Below are positions 23,918 to 31,636 of a stretch of DNA of 64,000 nt, piece after piece; the first letter of the stretch is position 1; each line of letters opens with the position of its first letter. Source of the DNA: Bacteroidota bacterium (GTDB lineage: Bacteria > Bacteroidota > Bacteroidia > Flavobacteriales > Schleiferiaceae); NCBI GenBank assembly GCA_003385605.1, contig QQUU01000063.1, forward strand, positions 1 through 64,000, read 5' to 3'. The translations under genes and the position numbers were made by a program. The notes under the pieces are model-generated. The model was not told the origin of the DNA, did no database searches, and worked only from the letters and a program-made list of their open reading frames with translations.

Positions 23918-24865
23918 ATGAATATGGCAACTATTCCAAATCTAGATTTCGCAAAGTGGTCTCAAGGGACTGAAAACGAAAGAGCTGAATTCGTTAAAGA
24001 GTTAGGTGCTGCCTACACGGACATTGGTTTTATCACCATCAAGAACCACGGTTTCGGGGCCGATGTACAGGACGGTCTTTACAGTAAGGCGGCAGCATTC
24101 TTTTCGTTGGAAAAACCAATTAAATCCTCTTATGAAATAGAGGGTCTTGCTGGACAACGCGGCTATACTTCCTTTGGTAAAGAGCATGCAAAAGGCATGG
24201 AGGCAGCAGATCTCAAAGAGTTTTGGCAAGTCGGCCAGCCTGAACCCGCTTATGAGGGACCTGAATACCACGATAACGTAAGCGTATCAGAACTTCCTGA
24301 GTTTGCACCAGGATTCAAGCACGCCTACCAAGAATTAGAACGAATTGGTCGTGAACTACTAAAAGCTATTGCTTTATACCTCGATTTAGACAGTAACTAC
24401 TTTGAACCATGGGTACAGGGCGGTAACTCTATCCTTCGCGCCATACACTACCCGCCCATCACTCAAGATCCTGGCGATAGTGTACGTGCCGGCCAACATG
24501 AGGACATCAATCTCATCACTCTATTGATGGGTGCAAGTGCCGAGGGACTTGAGGTACTTAATAAGCAAAACGAGTGGATTGGCATTACAGCCATTCCAGG
24601 TTCCTTAGTTGTGAACGTTGGCGATATGCTTCAAAGACTGACCAATGGAGTAATGAAGTCAACCACACACCGCGTTGTCAATCCACCAAAAGAAAAATGG
24701 GGCACCTCGCGCTACTCTATCCCGTTCTTCCTCCACCCTGTAGGCAAAATGCCGCTAAATGCACTTGAAAGTTGTATCACTCAGGAGCGCCCAAAGGCAT
24801 TCGATGACATTACTGCTGGCGACTACCTTGAAGAACGATTGGTTGAAATAGGTTTGAAAAAATAG
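23918..24865 (+). CDS. Isopenicillin-N-synthase-like 2-oxoglutarate/Fe(II) oxygenase
   Basis: A 315-residue non-haem iron oxygenase of the IPNS/flavonol-synthase-like family. The N-terminal DIOX_N part covers IPNLDFAKW to GFITIKNHG. The catalytic part has the iron ligands in GQHEDINLITLL (His and Asp) and STTHRVVNPP (His), and the 2-oxoglutarate contact RYSIPFF. It should couple oxidation of an unknown small molecule to 2-oxoglutarate decarboxylation in the cytosol. Two nearby in-frame ATGs (23918 and 23924) are both possible; the first is given. The trmD ATG follows two bases after its stop, so the genes are cotranscribed. The neighbour does not reveal a substrate. True beta-lactam synthesis is unlikely; most bacterial members of this group are uncharacterised. 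Confidence 0.85.
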   Translation: MNMATIPNLDFAKWSQGTENERAEFVKELGAAYTDIGFITIKNHGFGADVQDGLYSKAAAFFSLEKPIKSSYEIEGLAGQRGYTSFGKEHAKGMEAADLKEFWQVGQPEPAYEGPEYHDNVSVSELPEFAPGFKHAYQELERIGRELLKAIALYLDLDSNYFEPWVQGGNSILRAIHYPPITQDPGDSVRAGQHEDINLITLLMGASAEGLEVLNKQNEWIGITAIPGSLVVNVGDMLQRLTNGVMKSTTHRVVNPPKEKWGTSRYSIPFFLHPVGKMPLNALESCITQERPKAFDDITAGDYLEERLVEIGLKK

Positions 24866-24867
24866 CC

Positions 24868-25545
24868 ATGCGCATAGATATTATCACCGTATTGCCCGAA
24901 TTGCTAGAGGGACCTTTTGCCCATAGCATTCTAAAGCGTGCTGAAGAGAAAGGTATTGCAGAAGTACACGTTCATCAGCTGCGTAAGTACGGTGTAGGAA
25001 AGCATCAACAAGTCGATGATTATCAATACGGCGGAGGCGCTGGCATGGTCATGCAATGCGGTCCATTGGTGGACTGTATTGAAGACTTGCAAAAAGAACG
25101 GAGCTACGACGCTATTCTTTACATGACCCCAGACGGTAAGCGCTATAATCAGAGCGATGCAAATCAACTAAGTATGTTGGGCAACATCATGATTATTTGT
25201 GGCCACTATAAAGGAATAGACCAACGTGTTCGCGACCATTGGATCACCCATGAATACAGCATTGGAGACTATGTGCTCAGTGGTGGTGAGCTTGCAGCGG
25301 CAGTCATTAGCGACTCTATCATTCGATTGATTCCAGGCGTACTAAACGACGAGACTTCGGCGCTGACGGATAGTTTTCAGGACGACCTCCTAGCACCACC
25401 AGTATATACGCGACCAGAAGATTTTAGAGGCCACAAAGTGCCTGAAGTGCTGACCAGCGGAAATTTTAAGGAGATTGAACTTTGGCGCGAGAAGCAAGCT
25501 TTAAAGCGCACGCAAGAGCGTCGCCCCGATCTGCTTAGCGATTAG
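24868..25545 (+). CDS. trmD: tRNA (guanine-N1)-methyltransferase
   Basis: A 225-residue SPOUT methyltransferase that makes m1G37 next to the anticodon of tRNAs reading CNN-type codons, preventing frameshifting. The trefoil-knot SAM site is clear: YMTPDGKRYNQ, then NIMIICGHYKGIDQRV, then EYSIGDYVLSGGELAA. The start MRIDIITVLPELLEGPF is the family N-terminus. It lies two bases after the oxygenase stop. It is not followed by rplS, the usual partner in other phyla. Its stop codon overlaps by 4 bp the stop of the convergent dciA-like gene, so there is no room for a terminator between them. Confidence 0.97.
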   Translation: MRIDIITVLPELLEGPFAHSILKRAEEKGIAEVHVHQLRKYGVGKHQQVDDYQYGGGAGMVMQCGPLVDCIEDLQKERSYDAILYMTPDGKRYNQSDANQLSMLGNIMIICGHYKGIDQRVRDHWITHEYSIGDYVLSGGELAAAVISDSIIRLIPGVLNDETSALTDSFQDDLLAPPVYTRPEDFRGHKVPEVLTSGNFKEIELWREKQALKRTQERRPDLLSD

Positions 25546-25841
25546 AAAATGTGCACATCCTTGATGGCACTACGACCTACATGCTCGTTGATCGCTGTCA
25601 CAATTTTTCCTTTGACCATCAACAGTTCTTTTCGAACGACTGAACTGTCCAATTGAATGACGAGTACACCGTTTTCAACCTTTTTCCTAGAAGTCTGGCG
25701 TGCCACTGATGGGCCCATAACTTCGTCCCAAGCCTGAAGAACACGACTGTCGTCGGTTCCTTGACGTAACCTGTATCGGTCAAGCCACTGTCCGAGGGCC
25801 TCTCCCATGGTCTGTTCGTTAGAGCGCTTCGATCGTGCCAT
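25542..25841 (-). CDS. DciA-like protein (DUF721)
   Basis: A 99-residue protein of the DUF721 family, which includes DciA, the ancestral loader or operator of the replicative helicase DnaB (known from other phyla). Visible features are the GEALGQWLDRYRLRQG segment, VLQAWDEVMGPSVARQT with the family W-x5-G pattern, and VENGVLVIQLDSSVVRKEL, which fits the KH-like domain. The ATG at 25841 (MARSKRSNEQT) is chosen over an in-frame ATG 15 codons upstream. It overlaps the 3' end of recF by 23 bp, so recF and this gene are one operon of replication and repair functions. The link to recF is widespread in bacteria and supports the assignment. Confidence 0.85.
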   Translation of the reverse strand: MARSKRSNEQTMGEALGQWLDRYRLRQGTDDSRVLQAWDEVMGPSVARQTSRKKVENGVLVIQLDSSVVRKELLMVKGKIVTAINEHVGRSAIKDVHIF

Positions 25842-26934
25842 CGTCTTGGATTTCAAAAGTAGTATGCTGAAGCTTGAGCGTCTCGCTCAACTCTTTCATG
25901 CGTTGTGAGTGGGTATCGGTAATAAAAATCTGCCCAAAGTCCTCTGTATTAACGAGCTGAAGAAGATTTGCAACGCGATCTTCGTCCAGTTTGTCAAAGA
26001 TGTCATCAAGAAGCAACAAAGGAGACATTCCTAAATGTTTGCGTCCAATTTCAAACTGAGCCAATTTCAATGCAATTAAGAAACTCTTTTGTTGCCCTTG
26101 CGATCCAACACGCTTAATCGGGTAACCGCCCAGTTCGAACACCAAATCGTCACGGTGTGTACCCACAGAGGTATACTGTAGCACTTTGTCCTTGTCCAAC
26201 TTATCTGCCAATAGCTCACGCAGTCCTTTCTCATGCAATGAACTCTTGTACTTCACAGATACCTCCTCTTTGCCACCGCTCAGCACCTCATAAAAGCGCT
26301 GAATAGCCGGCTGAAGCTCTTCCGTAAAGCTTTTACGGTGTTCAAATATCACAGTCCCCTCCTCAACCATAATATCCTCGTAAAGTGCTAATAATGAGGC
26401 GTCAAAGGTGCGGTTAGAAGCGAAATACTTTAAGGTTGTGTTGCGCTGACTTAATGCCTTATTGTAATTCATCAAGGCATTGAGATAACTTCGACTGTTT
26501 TGGCTGATGGTCGCATCAACAAGTTTGCGACGGGTTTCTGCCGCATCGAGAATAAGGTCCCGATCCATGGGTGAAATCATCACCACCGGCAAATAACCGA
26601 TATGGTCCGCTAACCTTTCCACTTCTTTTCCATCGACACGAATCTTTTTCTTCTGCCCCTTTTTCAAGCCAATGTCTAAACTATGATCGCCCCCTTTACG
26701 CTCAAGGTTGGCCTTGATCAGCGCCATAGATTCACCGTGCGTGATATTTTGACTGTCTGTTGATCCGAGGTAAGAGCGGGTCAAGCTCAGATAATGCAAC
26801 GCATCGAGCACATTGGTCTTTCCATTACCGTTATTTCCAGTAATGATGTTGACCTTTTCATTGAAGTCCCAATGCGTCGAACGATGGTTCTTAAAATGAG
26901 TCAATTCTAAAGCACTAATGATAAGCTTGTCCAT
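25819..26934 (-). CDS. recF: DNA replication/repair protein RecF
   Basis: A 371-residue SMC-like ATPase that with RecO and RecR loads RecA at single-strand gaps. The Walker A is TGNNGNGKTNVLDALHYLSLTRS, which also shows the RecF-specific sequence after the P-loop (read from residue 33). The signature motif is VGSQGQQKSFLIALKLAQ, and LLLLDDIFDKLDEDR is the Walker B plus D-loop. Length is standard. The exact -7 box TATTTTTG lies five bases before the ATG, which suggests a leaderless or near-leaderless transcript. It is followed by an overlapping DUF721 gene and diverges from a TPR gene with its own exact -7 box 26 bp away. Confidence 0.97.
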   Translation of the reverse strand: MDKLIISALELTHFKNHRSTHWDFNEKVNIITGNNGNGKTNVLDALHYLSLTRSYLGSTDSQNITHGESMALIKANLERKGGDHSLDIGLKKGQKKKIRVDGKEVERLADHIGYLPVVMISPMDRDLILDAAETRRKLVDATISQNSRSYLNALMNYNKALSQRNTTLKYFASNRTFDASLLALYEDIMVEEGTVIFEHRKSFTEELQPAIQRFYEVLSGGKEEVSVKYKSSLHEKGLRELLADKLDKDKVLQYTSVGTHRDDLVFELGGYPIKRVGSQGQQKSFLIALKLAQFEIGRKHLGMSPLLLLDDIFDKLDEDRVANLLQLVNTEDFGQIFITDTHSQRMKELSETLKLQHTTFEIQDDGTIEAL

Positions 26935-26939
26935 AGCTA

Positions 26940-26947
26940 CAAAAATA
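26940..26947 (-). promoter_or_regulatory. recF -7 element
   Basis: TATTTTTG on the minus strand is an exact consensus box and ends five bases (TAGCT) before the recF ATG at 26934. Transcription starting at the usual distance would begin at or next to the start codon. Confidence 0.65.
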
Positions 26948-26972
26948 GGCTTCCTAGAGTCAAAATTTGTAC

Positions 26973-26980
26973 TATTTTTG
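26973..26980 (+). promoter_or_regulatory. -7 element of the TPR-ribH operon
   Basis: TATTTTTG on the plus strand is an exact consensus box 23 bp before the ATG at 27004. It faces away from the recF box, so the two promoters share a 70-bp divergent region. Confidence 0.6.
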
Positions 26981-27003
26981 GCGGACTCAATAATTATATA
27001 GCC

Positions 27004-27687
27004 ATGGCTAAGAAGAATGCGCCTGCACAGCAGGATAACTTAGGATTTGATAGTGTAGAACAAACGTTGACGAAAACTGAGCAGTTTTTGGAAAACAACG
27101 CGAAACAAGTGGGTATCACTGTAGGTGCTGTTGTTGCCGTAGTTCTAGCCTTCTTTGCATACAATACTTATGTGGTCGCTCCTAAAACAGCTGAAGCAGG
27201 TACCGAAATGGCACAGGCTATCAAATGGTTTGAGGCCGATTCTATGGACCTCGCCTTGAATGGTAACGGTGCGAACTACGGTTTCTTGGACATCATGGAC
27301 GAATACGGCAGTACTCCTGCTGGGAATAGCGCACATTACTACGCAGGCCTCGCTTACTTTGCCACTGGCGATTTCGAGAGTGCTATCGAAACACTCGACA
27401 AGTACAACGCTTCGAACACTGCAACAGGTGCAATGGCATTGGGCGTTATTGGTGATGCATTTGCAGAACTTGGTCAAATGGACGATGCCGCAGATTACTA
27501 CCAAAAGGCAGCTAAGTCTACCGACAATGCATTTACCACACCACTATTCTTGTGGAAAGCCGGTCTTGCTCTAGAAGCAAACAATGAAGCTTCAAAGGCA
27601 GTGAATCTGTACGAAAGAATTGCAGAAGACTACCCTGAATCACGTCAAGCGGCGGGTATCCAGAGCGTTATTGCTGCCTTGAAATAA
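27004..27687 (+). CDS. Membrane-anchored TPR protein (YfgM-like)
   Basis: A 227-residue protein with a charged N-terminal tail, one transmembrane helix (about residues 36-56, VGITVGAVVAVVLAFFAYNTY) and a C-terminal TPR region with at least three repeats (HYYAGLAYFATGDFESAIETL, ALGVIGDAFAELGQMDDAADYY, and the final LWKAGLALEANNEASKAVNLY). The layout resembles YfgM, an ancillary subunit of the Sec translocon or chaperone network in Proteobacteria, but function here is not established. The topology suggests a cytosolic tail and periplasmic TPRs. ribH begins one base after its stop, so both are on one transcript; this pairing is common in flavobacteria and does not imply a shared pathway. Confidence 0.8.
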   Translation: MAKKNAPAQQDNLGFDSVEQTLTKTEQFLENNAKQVGITVGAVVAVVLAFFAYNTYVVAPKTAEAGTEMAQAIKWFEADSMDLALNGNGANYGFLDIMDEYGSTPAGNSAHYYAGLAYFATGDFESAIETLDKYNASNTATGAMALGVIGDAFAELGQMDDAADYYQKAAKSTDNAFTTPLFLWKAGLALEANNEASKAVNLYERIAEDYPESRQAAGIQSVIAALK

Positions 27688-27688
27688 G

Positions 27689-28165
27689 ATGGCAACCGCA
27701 CACCAGCATTTAGATAGCTCCAACAACGAGCAAGTTCCTTCTGGAGAAGGCAAACTCGTAGCTATTGTTCGCGCTGAGTGGAATCATGAAATCACTTCTG
27801 GTCTAGCCGAAGGAGCCAAAAAGACACTTCTTCAACACGGTGTTTCACCGGAGGGTATCCTAGAAATAGACGTTCCGGGAGCAGTTGAACTCACCTTCGG
27901 CGCTAAGTCTGTCCTCGATGCGCACGATCCTGATGCAGTAATTGTAGTAGGATGTGTTATTCAAGGTGAGACAAAGCATTTCGACTACGTTTGCCAGAGC
28001 GTCACTTATGGCATTACAGAACTCAACTTAAGTTACGATGCACCTACTATCTTTTGTGTGCTCACGGACAATACCATCGAGCAGAGCCGAGATCGAAGTG
28101 GCGGTAAGCACGGCAATAAAGGTGTTGAAGCTGCAGTTGCCGCATTAAAAATGATGGCACTATAA
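27689..28165 (+). CDS. ribH: 6,7-dimethyl-8-ribityllumazine synthase
   Basis: A 158-residue enzyme that condenses 5-amino-6-ribitylaminouracil with 3,4-dihydroxy-2-butanone 4-phosphate in riboflavin synthesis. Conserved blocks are present: VRAEWNHEIT, the phosphate and ring-binding PGAVELTFGAK, GCVIQGETKHFDYVC with the catalytic histidine, and RSGGKHGNKGVEAAVAAL. It is expected to form an icosahedral or pentameric shell. The ATG follows the stop of the TPR gene by one base. No FMN riboswitch is visible in the operon leader, which is only about 20 nt, so flavin control at RNA level is not expected here. Other rib genes are not in the window. Confidence 0.97.
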   Translation: MATAHQHLDSSNNEQVPSGEGKLVAIVRAEWNHEITSGLAEGAKKTLLQHGVSPEGILEIDVPGAVELTFGAKSVLDAHDPDAVIVVGCVIQGETKHFDYVCQSVTYGITELNLSYDAPTIFCVLTDNTIEQSRDRSGGKHGNKGVEAAVAALKMMAL

Positions 28166-28222
28166 GTGAACCTTCAAGGCACTTTCTGACTTAACTTCAC
28201 GACAACCTAAAAAACAACATAC

Positions 28223-29059
28223 ATGAGAAAATGGATTGTGGGCGCATTGGCCCTAAGCCTCAGCTGGAGCGCATCAGCTCAAGAACTACCTCAACCGTCA
28301 CCAACTGCTACTATCAATCAACGCGTAGGTCTTACCGACTTTACAGTTGTATACAGCCGTCCAAGTGCTAAGGGAAGAACCATTTTTGGTGATCTCGTAC
28401 CGTTCGGTCAAGTTTGGCGTACGGGTGCTAACGCATGTACGATTCTATCTTCAACGTCCGATTTTAAAATGGGTGGTGAAGAAATCAAAGCTGGTAAATA
28501 CGCACTTTTCACTATTCCAGAAGAAGGCAGCTGGACCATCATCGTATCAACACAAACCAACCTTTGGGGAAATTCAGGTTATGATGCAGCAAACGACGTT
28601 GCTCGTTTTGTAGTTAACACGACCGAAAGTGATTTTGACGAAAGTTTCGGAATTGACTTCGATGCCTTCACAACAAATAGTGCAAAGCTCATTCTAGAGT
28701 GGGAAAACACAGCCGTTGCTATTCCTATTGAAGTAGATAGCGATGCAGAAAGCGCAAAGAACATTGCCAAAGCGCTTAGCGATGCAAAACGCAGCTACCG
28801 CAATGCCGCTGATTTCCACAGCAAGCAAGGCGACCATGAAAAAGCATTGGCACTAATCACTACTGCATTAGAATTGGACCCAGAGAACTGGTACACGAAC
28901 TGGGTGAAAGCTCAAGTGCTTGCAGCTTCAGGTGACTTCAAGGCCGCCAAAAAGCAAGGTAAAAAGGCCATCGATATGGGGCAAGCTGCCTACGATAGCA
29001 TGGGTAGAACCTTTACTTACCGTGCAGGTCTAGAAAAAGATATGAAAGGCTGGAAATAA
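28223..29059 (+). CDS. Exported DUF2911 protein
   Basis: A 278-residue protein with a signal peptide (MRKWIVGALALSLSWSASAQ), a DUF2911 domain (about residues 25-170) and a C-terminal TPR-like helical part (about 190-278, with HEKALALITTALELDPENWYTNWVKAQVLAASGDFKAA). DUF2911 landmarks are VVYSRPSAKGRTIFG, PFGQVWRTGANACT and the KAGKYALFTIPEEGSWTII segment. The family is widespread in Bacteroidota and has no established function that I know of. Periplasmic location is expected. It has a 57-bp gap after ribH and a strong terminator, so it may be a separate unit. Confidence 0.85.
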   Translation: MRKWIVGALALSLSWSASAQELPQPSPTATINQRVGLTDFTVVYSRPSAKGRTIFGDLVPFGQVWRTGANACTILSSTSDFKMGGEEIKAGKYALFTIPEEGSWTIIVSTQTNLWGNSGYDAANDVARFVVNTTESDFDESFGIDFDAFTTNSAKLILEWENTAVAIPIEVDSDAESAKNIAKALSDAKRSYRNAADFHSKQGDHEKALALITTALELDPENWYTNWVKAQVLAASGDFKAAKKQGKKAIDMGQAAYDSMGRTFTYRAGLEKDMKGWK

Positions 29060-29081
29060 TCCGCTTTTCCACTTCATAAAG

Positions 29082-29107
29082 AAACCCCGCCTCGAGCGGG
29101 GTTTTTT
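29082..29107. terminator. Terminator after the DUF2911 gene
   Basis: A 9-bp perfect stem (29082-29090 with 29096-29104) with a CTCGA loop is followed by a T-run. A short A-run on the left means it may also serve the convergent gene ending at 29116. Confidence 0.88.
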
Positions 29108-29115
29108 AATTGGGC

Positions 29116-30381
29116 TTAATTTGGACGTACACGTCGGGGTACTCCATGATACAGCGCATAATCATAAGCCTTTTGCTTGTATTGGTACAACTCTCTGTAA
29201 TAGGAGTTCACCCACTCCTCGACGCTCATACCAGATTCCAAGGCTTTTTGTAGTTCATTTGAACCGGCCAATTTTTTGAAGAATGCATTGAAAAATTCTG
29301 GCGCCTCCGCGGGAGCATTCTCTTTCCAGTATGCATAGGCATCAAATAAATGGGTCCATTCTATTTCCATTGGGGCAGTGCTTAGATCTTGGGACAATTG
29401 GACCCCACCACATTGCTCTCCTTCAAACTTGGGATACTTCGATCCATGATCTGGCGCAGGAGTGAATTTATGCTCGTACCCTTCCCCATCAAGCCAAGGT
29501 GCACCAAAACGGGTAAATGGTGCATCGGTGCCTCGTCCACAAGAAATGGGTGTGCCCTCGAAATAACACAAGCTTGGGTAATGCCAGATGGCCTCTATGG
29601 AGCGTAGGTTAGGTGATGGAGGCACTTGGAATTCTTTGAAAATCTCACGATGAGAATACCCTTTGCAACGAATAACCTCTAAACCGCCTTTCTTTTCGAA
29701 GGCGGTGCGCCACTGTTCATTCTCTGTCGCAGGCATCCAATGCTCACCATAGACCATGGAGGCATATTCTCCCATGGTTAAGCCGTGCACTACCGGTATA
29801 GGGTGCAAGCCTACCATACTCTCGAAGCCTGGTTTCAAGATGGAACCGTCGATGTAATGACCGTTTGGATTGCCCCGGTCCATAATCATGAGCGGGACAC
29901 CGGCTTCTATACATGCATCAATGACATAGCTCAACGTAGTGCTGTAGGTATAGAATCGAACCCCGACGTCTTGAATATCATAGATGACCCAATCCAAGCC
30001 CTCTAGCCATTCGGTTGGTGGACGCTTCGTTTTACCGTACAAACTCTTGATGGGTATACCCGTCTTAGGATCGCGGCCGTCCTCCACATGCTCTCCAGCA
30101 TCTGCATCTCCTCTGAAGCCGTGTTCCGGCGCCCAAACTTGCTGCACATCCACACTCAACGAAATCAAATGATCCACTGTATGGGTTCCGTTGGGCAATA
30201 AGGAGGTCGCATTGGCTACTACCGCCACAGATTTTTCGGTCAGCTTCATGTAGTACTCTCCAGGCTGAGCGATACCCGGCACGTAACTTTCTTGCCCGCG
30301 CGCAGAAAAGCACAGGAGCAATACTGCGAATAACGCGAGAGTTGTTCTAAATTGCGAGTGAGTGAAAGAAGCTTTTTCCAT
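29116..30381 (-). CDS. DUF1343 exo-beta-N-acetylmuramidase, NamZ-like
   Basis: A 421-residue exported protein (signal region FRTTLALFAVLLLCFSARGQ) of the DUF1343 family. One member, NamZ of Bacillus subtilis, is an exo-beta-N-acetylmuramidase that releases MurNAc from muropeptide ends. Conserved blocks are APEHGFRGDADAGE, IPIKSLYGKTKRPP, YDIQDVGVRFYTYSTTL, MDRGNPNGHYIDG and HGLTMGEYA. A role in cell-wall recycling or in feeding on peptidoglycan is inferred. The start codon lies inside the 5' end of the divergent permease gene (20-bp head-to-head overlap). TATCTTTTG ends four bases before it, so the transcript may be leaderless. No alternative ATG downstream would keep the signal peptide. Confidence 0.85.
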   Translation of the reverse strand: MEKASFTHSQFRTTLALFAVLLLCFSARGQESYVPGIAQPGEYYMKLTEKSVAVVANATSLLPNGTHTVDHLISLSVDVQQVWAPEHGFRGDADAGEHVEDGRDPKTGIPIKSLYGKTKRPPTEWLEGLDWVIYDIQDVGVRFYTYSTTLSYVIDACIEAGVPLMIMDRGNPNGHYIDGSILKPGFESMVGLHPIPVVHGLTMGEYASMVYGEHWMPATENEQWRTAFEKKGGLEVIRCKGYSHREIFKEFQVPPSPNLRSIEAIWHYPSLCYFEGTPISCGRGTDAPFTRFGAPWLDGEGYEHKFTPAPDHGSKYPKFEGEQCGGVQLSQDLSTAPMEIEWTHLFDAYAYWKENAPAEAPEFFNAFFKKLAGSNELQKALESGMSVEEWVNSYYRELYQYKQKAYDYALYHGVPRRVRPN

Positions 30382-31579
30382 AGCGCAAAAGATACGAAAG
30401 TCGTCGGGTCCCTCTGTGGTTCGACCACTGCTTAAGTTAAGTACCTATGCCACTGCCCTAGGTATGGCGCTGGTTATCTTATCAATTACTTCAGGCAAGG
30501 GTTTGCAGCATGCTATAAATGACCAATTCAGAAGTTTAGAGGGCGATATCAATATCAACGAGTATTCCATGAAACGCACTGGTGAAAGCGGTGCCATTCT
30601 TCTCTCAGACTCATTACAAGCTGCCATTTCATCCGAAGGATTGATACAACACATGCACGCCGAAATCCGAAAGGCCTCGCTGCTTGTGAATCCATCCGAA
30701 GACGTTTTTGAGGGCATCGAGATTATTGGTTACGATAGCCTGAAGATGAGTAGTTTTCTTGCGGAGTTTTCTTCCAAAATGTCTTCTAATGTAGGGCGAT
30801 ATGGTATTCATGTATCTCGGTCCCTATTAAAAAACCTAGCCTTGTCGGTAGGTGATACCGCAGTATTAGTCTCCATCAGAGACCAACAAAGTGCACCAAG
30901 ATTACGAGATGCCGTCGTATTAAGTGCCTTTGAAACGGGGTTGGACGAATTTAATCTGGGCCACATCATCATGGATATTGAGGATGTACGACGGTTAAAC
31001 GGCTGGAGAAATGACAGCGTAACCCATTACAGCATTGTTTTAAAAGAGCCTGAGCACAGAAACACGGTTGCTGCCTACTGGAACGCCATTGTCCCCTACA
31101 ACATGCAAGTTCAAAGCTTAGAGTACCGCCACCCTGCCATCTTCGGCTGGTTGGAGCTCTTTGACACGAACATCTTATTGGTATTGGCAATAGTGCTTAT
31201 AGTGGCTGTAGCTAACTTATGTATTGCTTTGCTCGTGTTGATTGTGGACCGCACCAGAATGATTGGTACACTAAAGGCATTGGGCGCTTCGGATCGATTG
31301 ATCTTGCAAGTATTTATGTGGCTAAGCATGCGTATACTGGCTCAAGGATTGGTGTGGGGCAACCTCATTGGATTGGGAGCAAGTTTTGTGCAATGGCAGT
31401 TTGGGCTCATCGAATTGGACCCAAGTACCTACTATATTTCAGTGGCACCGATTTCCTTCGATTTTGCCTGGATTATTTCCGCCAATGCCGCTTTCCTGGC
31501 GGTAGCATTTGTCGTCCTTAGATTCCCGGTGCGGTGGATTTCAAAATTGGACCCCATTAAGAGCATAAGATTCTCTTAA
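30362..31579 (+). CDS. FtsX-like ABC permease (LolC/LolE type)
   Basis: A 405-residue inner-membrane protein with a transmembrane helix near residues 30-48 (ATALGMALVILSITSGKGL), a large periplasmic domain (about 50-265), and three further helices (about 270-300, 315-340 and 365-390), the MacB/LolCE layout. The C-terminal half has the FtsX core (NLCIALLVLIVDRTRMIGTLKALGAS). With a LolD-type ATPase encoded elsewhere, it would release lipoproteins from the inner membrane. No ATPase gene is adjacent. An in-frame TGA lies right before the GTG at 30362, so the gene cannot start earlier; starting later would remove the family-typical FSIAQKIRKSSG amphipathic N-terminus. It therefore overlaps the 5' end of the divergent muramidase gene. 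Confidence 0.83.
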   Translation: MKEAFSIAQKIRKSSGPSVVRPLLKLSTYATALGMALVILSITSGKGLQHAINDQFRSLEGDININEYSMKRTGESGAILLSDSLQAAISSEGLIQHMHAEIRKASLLVNPSEDVFEGIEIIGYDSLKMSSFLAEFSSKMSSNVGRYGIHVSRSLLKNLALSVGDTAVLVSIRDQQSAPRLRDAVVLSAFETGLDEFNLGHIIMDIEDVRRLNGWRNDSVTHYSIVLKEPEHRNTVAAYWNAIVPYNMQVQSLEYRHPAIFGWLELFDTNILLVLAIVLIVAVANLCIALLVLIVDRTRMIGTLKALGASDRLILQVFMWLSMRILAQGLVWGNLIGLGASFVQWQFGLIELDPSTYYISVAPISFDFAWIISANAAFLAVAFVVLRFPVRWISKLDPIKSIRFS

Positions 31580-31607
31580 GACCTTCCACACCTCTCGTAG
31601 AGTTATG

Positions 31608-31615
31608 TAACTTTG
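31608..31615 (+). promoter_or_regulatory. -7 element of the cystathionine beta-synthase gene
   Basis: TAACTTTG is an exact consensus box. The predicted transcript starts near 31621 and reaches the ATG at 31637 after about 16 nt. This argues against use of the in-frame TTG at 31613, which overlaps the box. Confidence 0.65.
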
Positions 31616-31636
31616 AGCGAACCCAATTACAGATTT

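Noticed and set aside
31613-31636. TTG start eight codons upstream for the cystathionine beta-synthase gene
   Set aside because: The TTG overlaps the TAACTTTG promoter box, so it would not be transcribed; the ATG at 31637 fits the leader.
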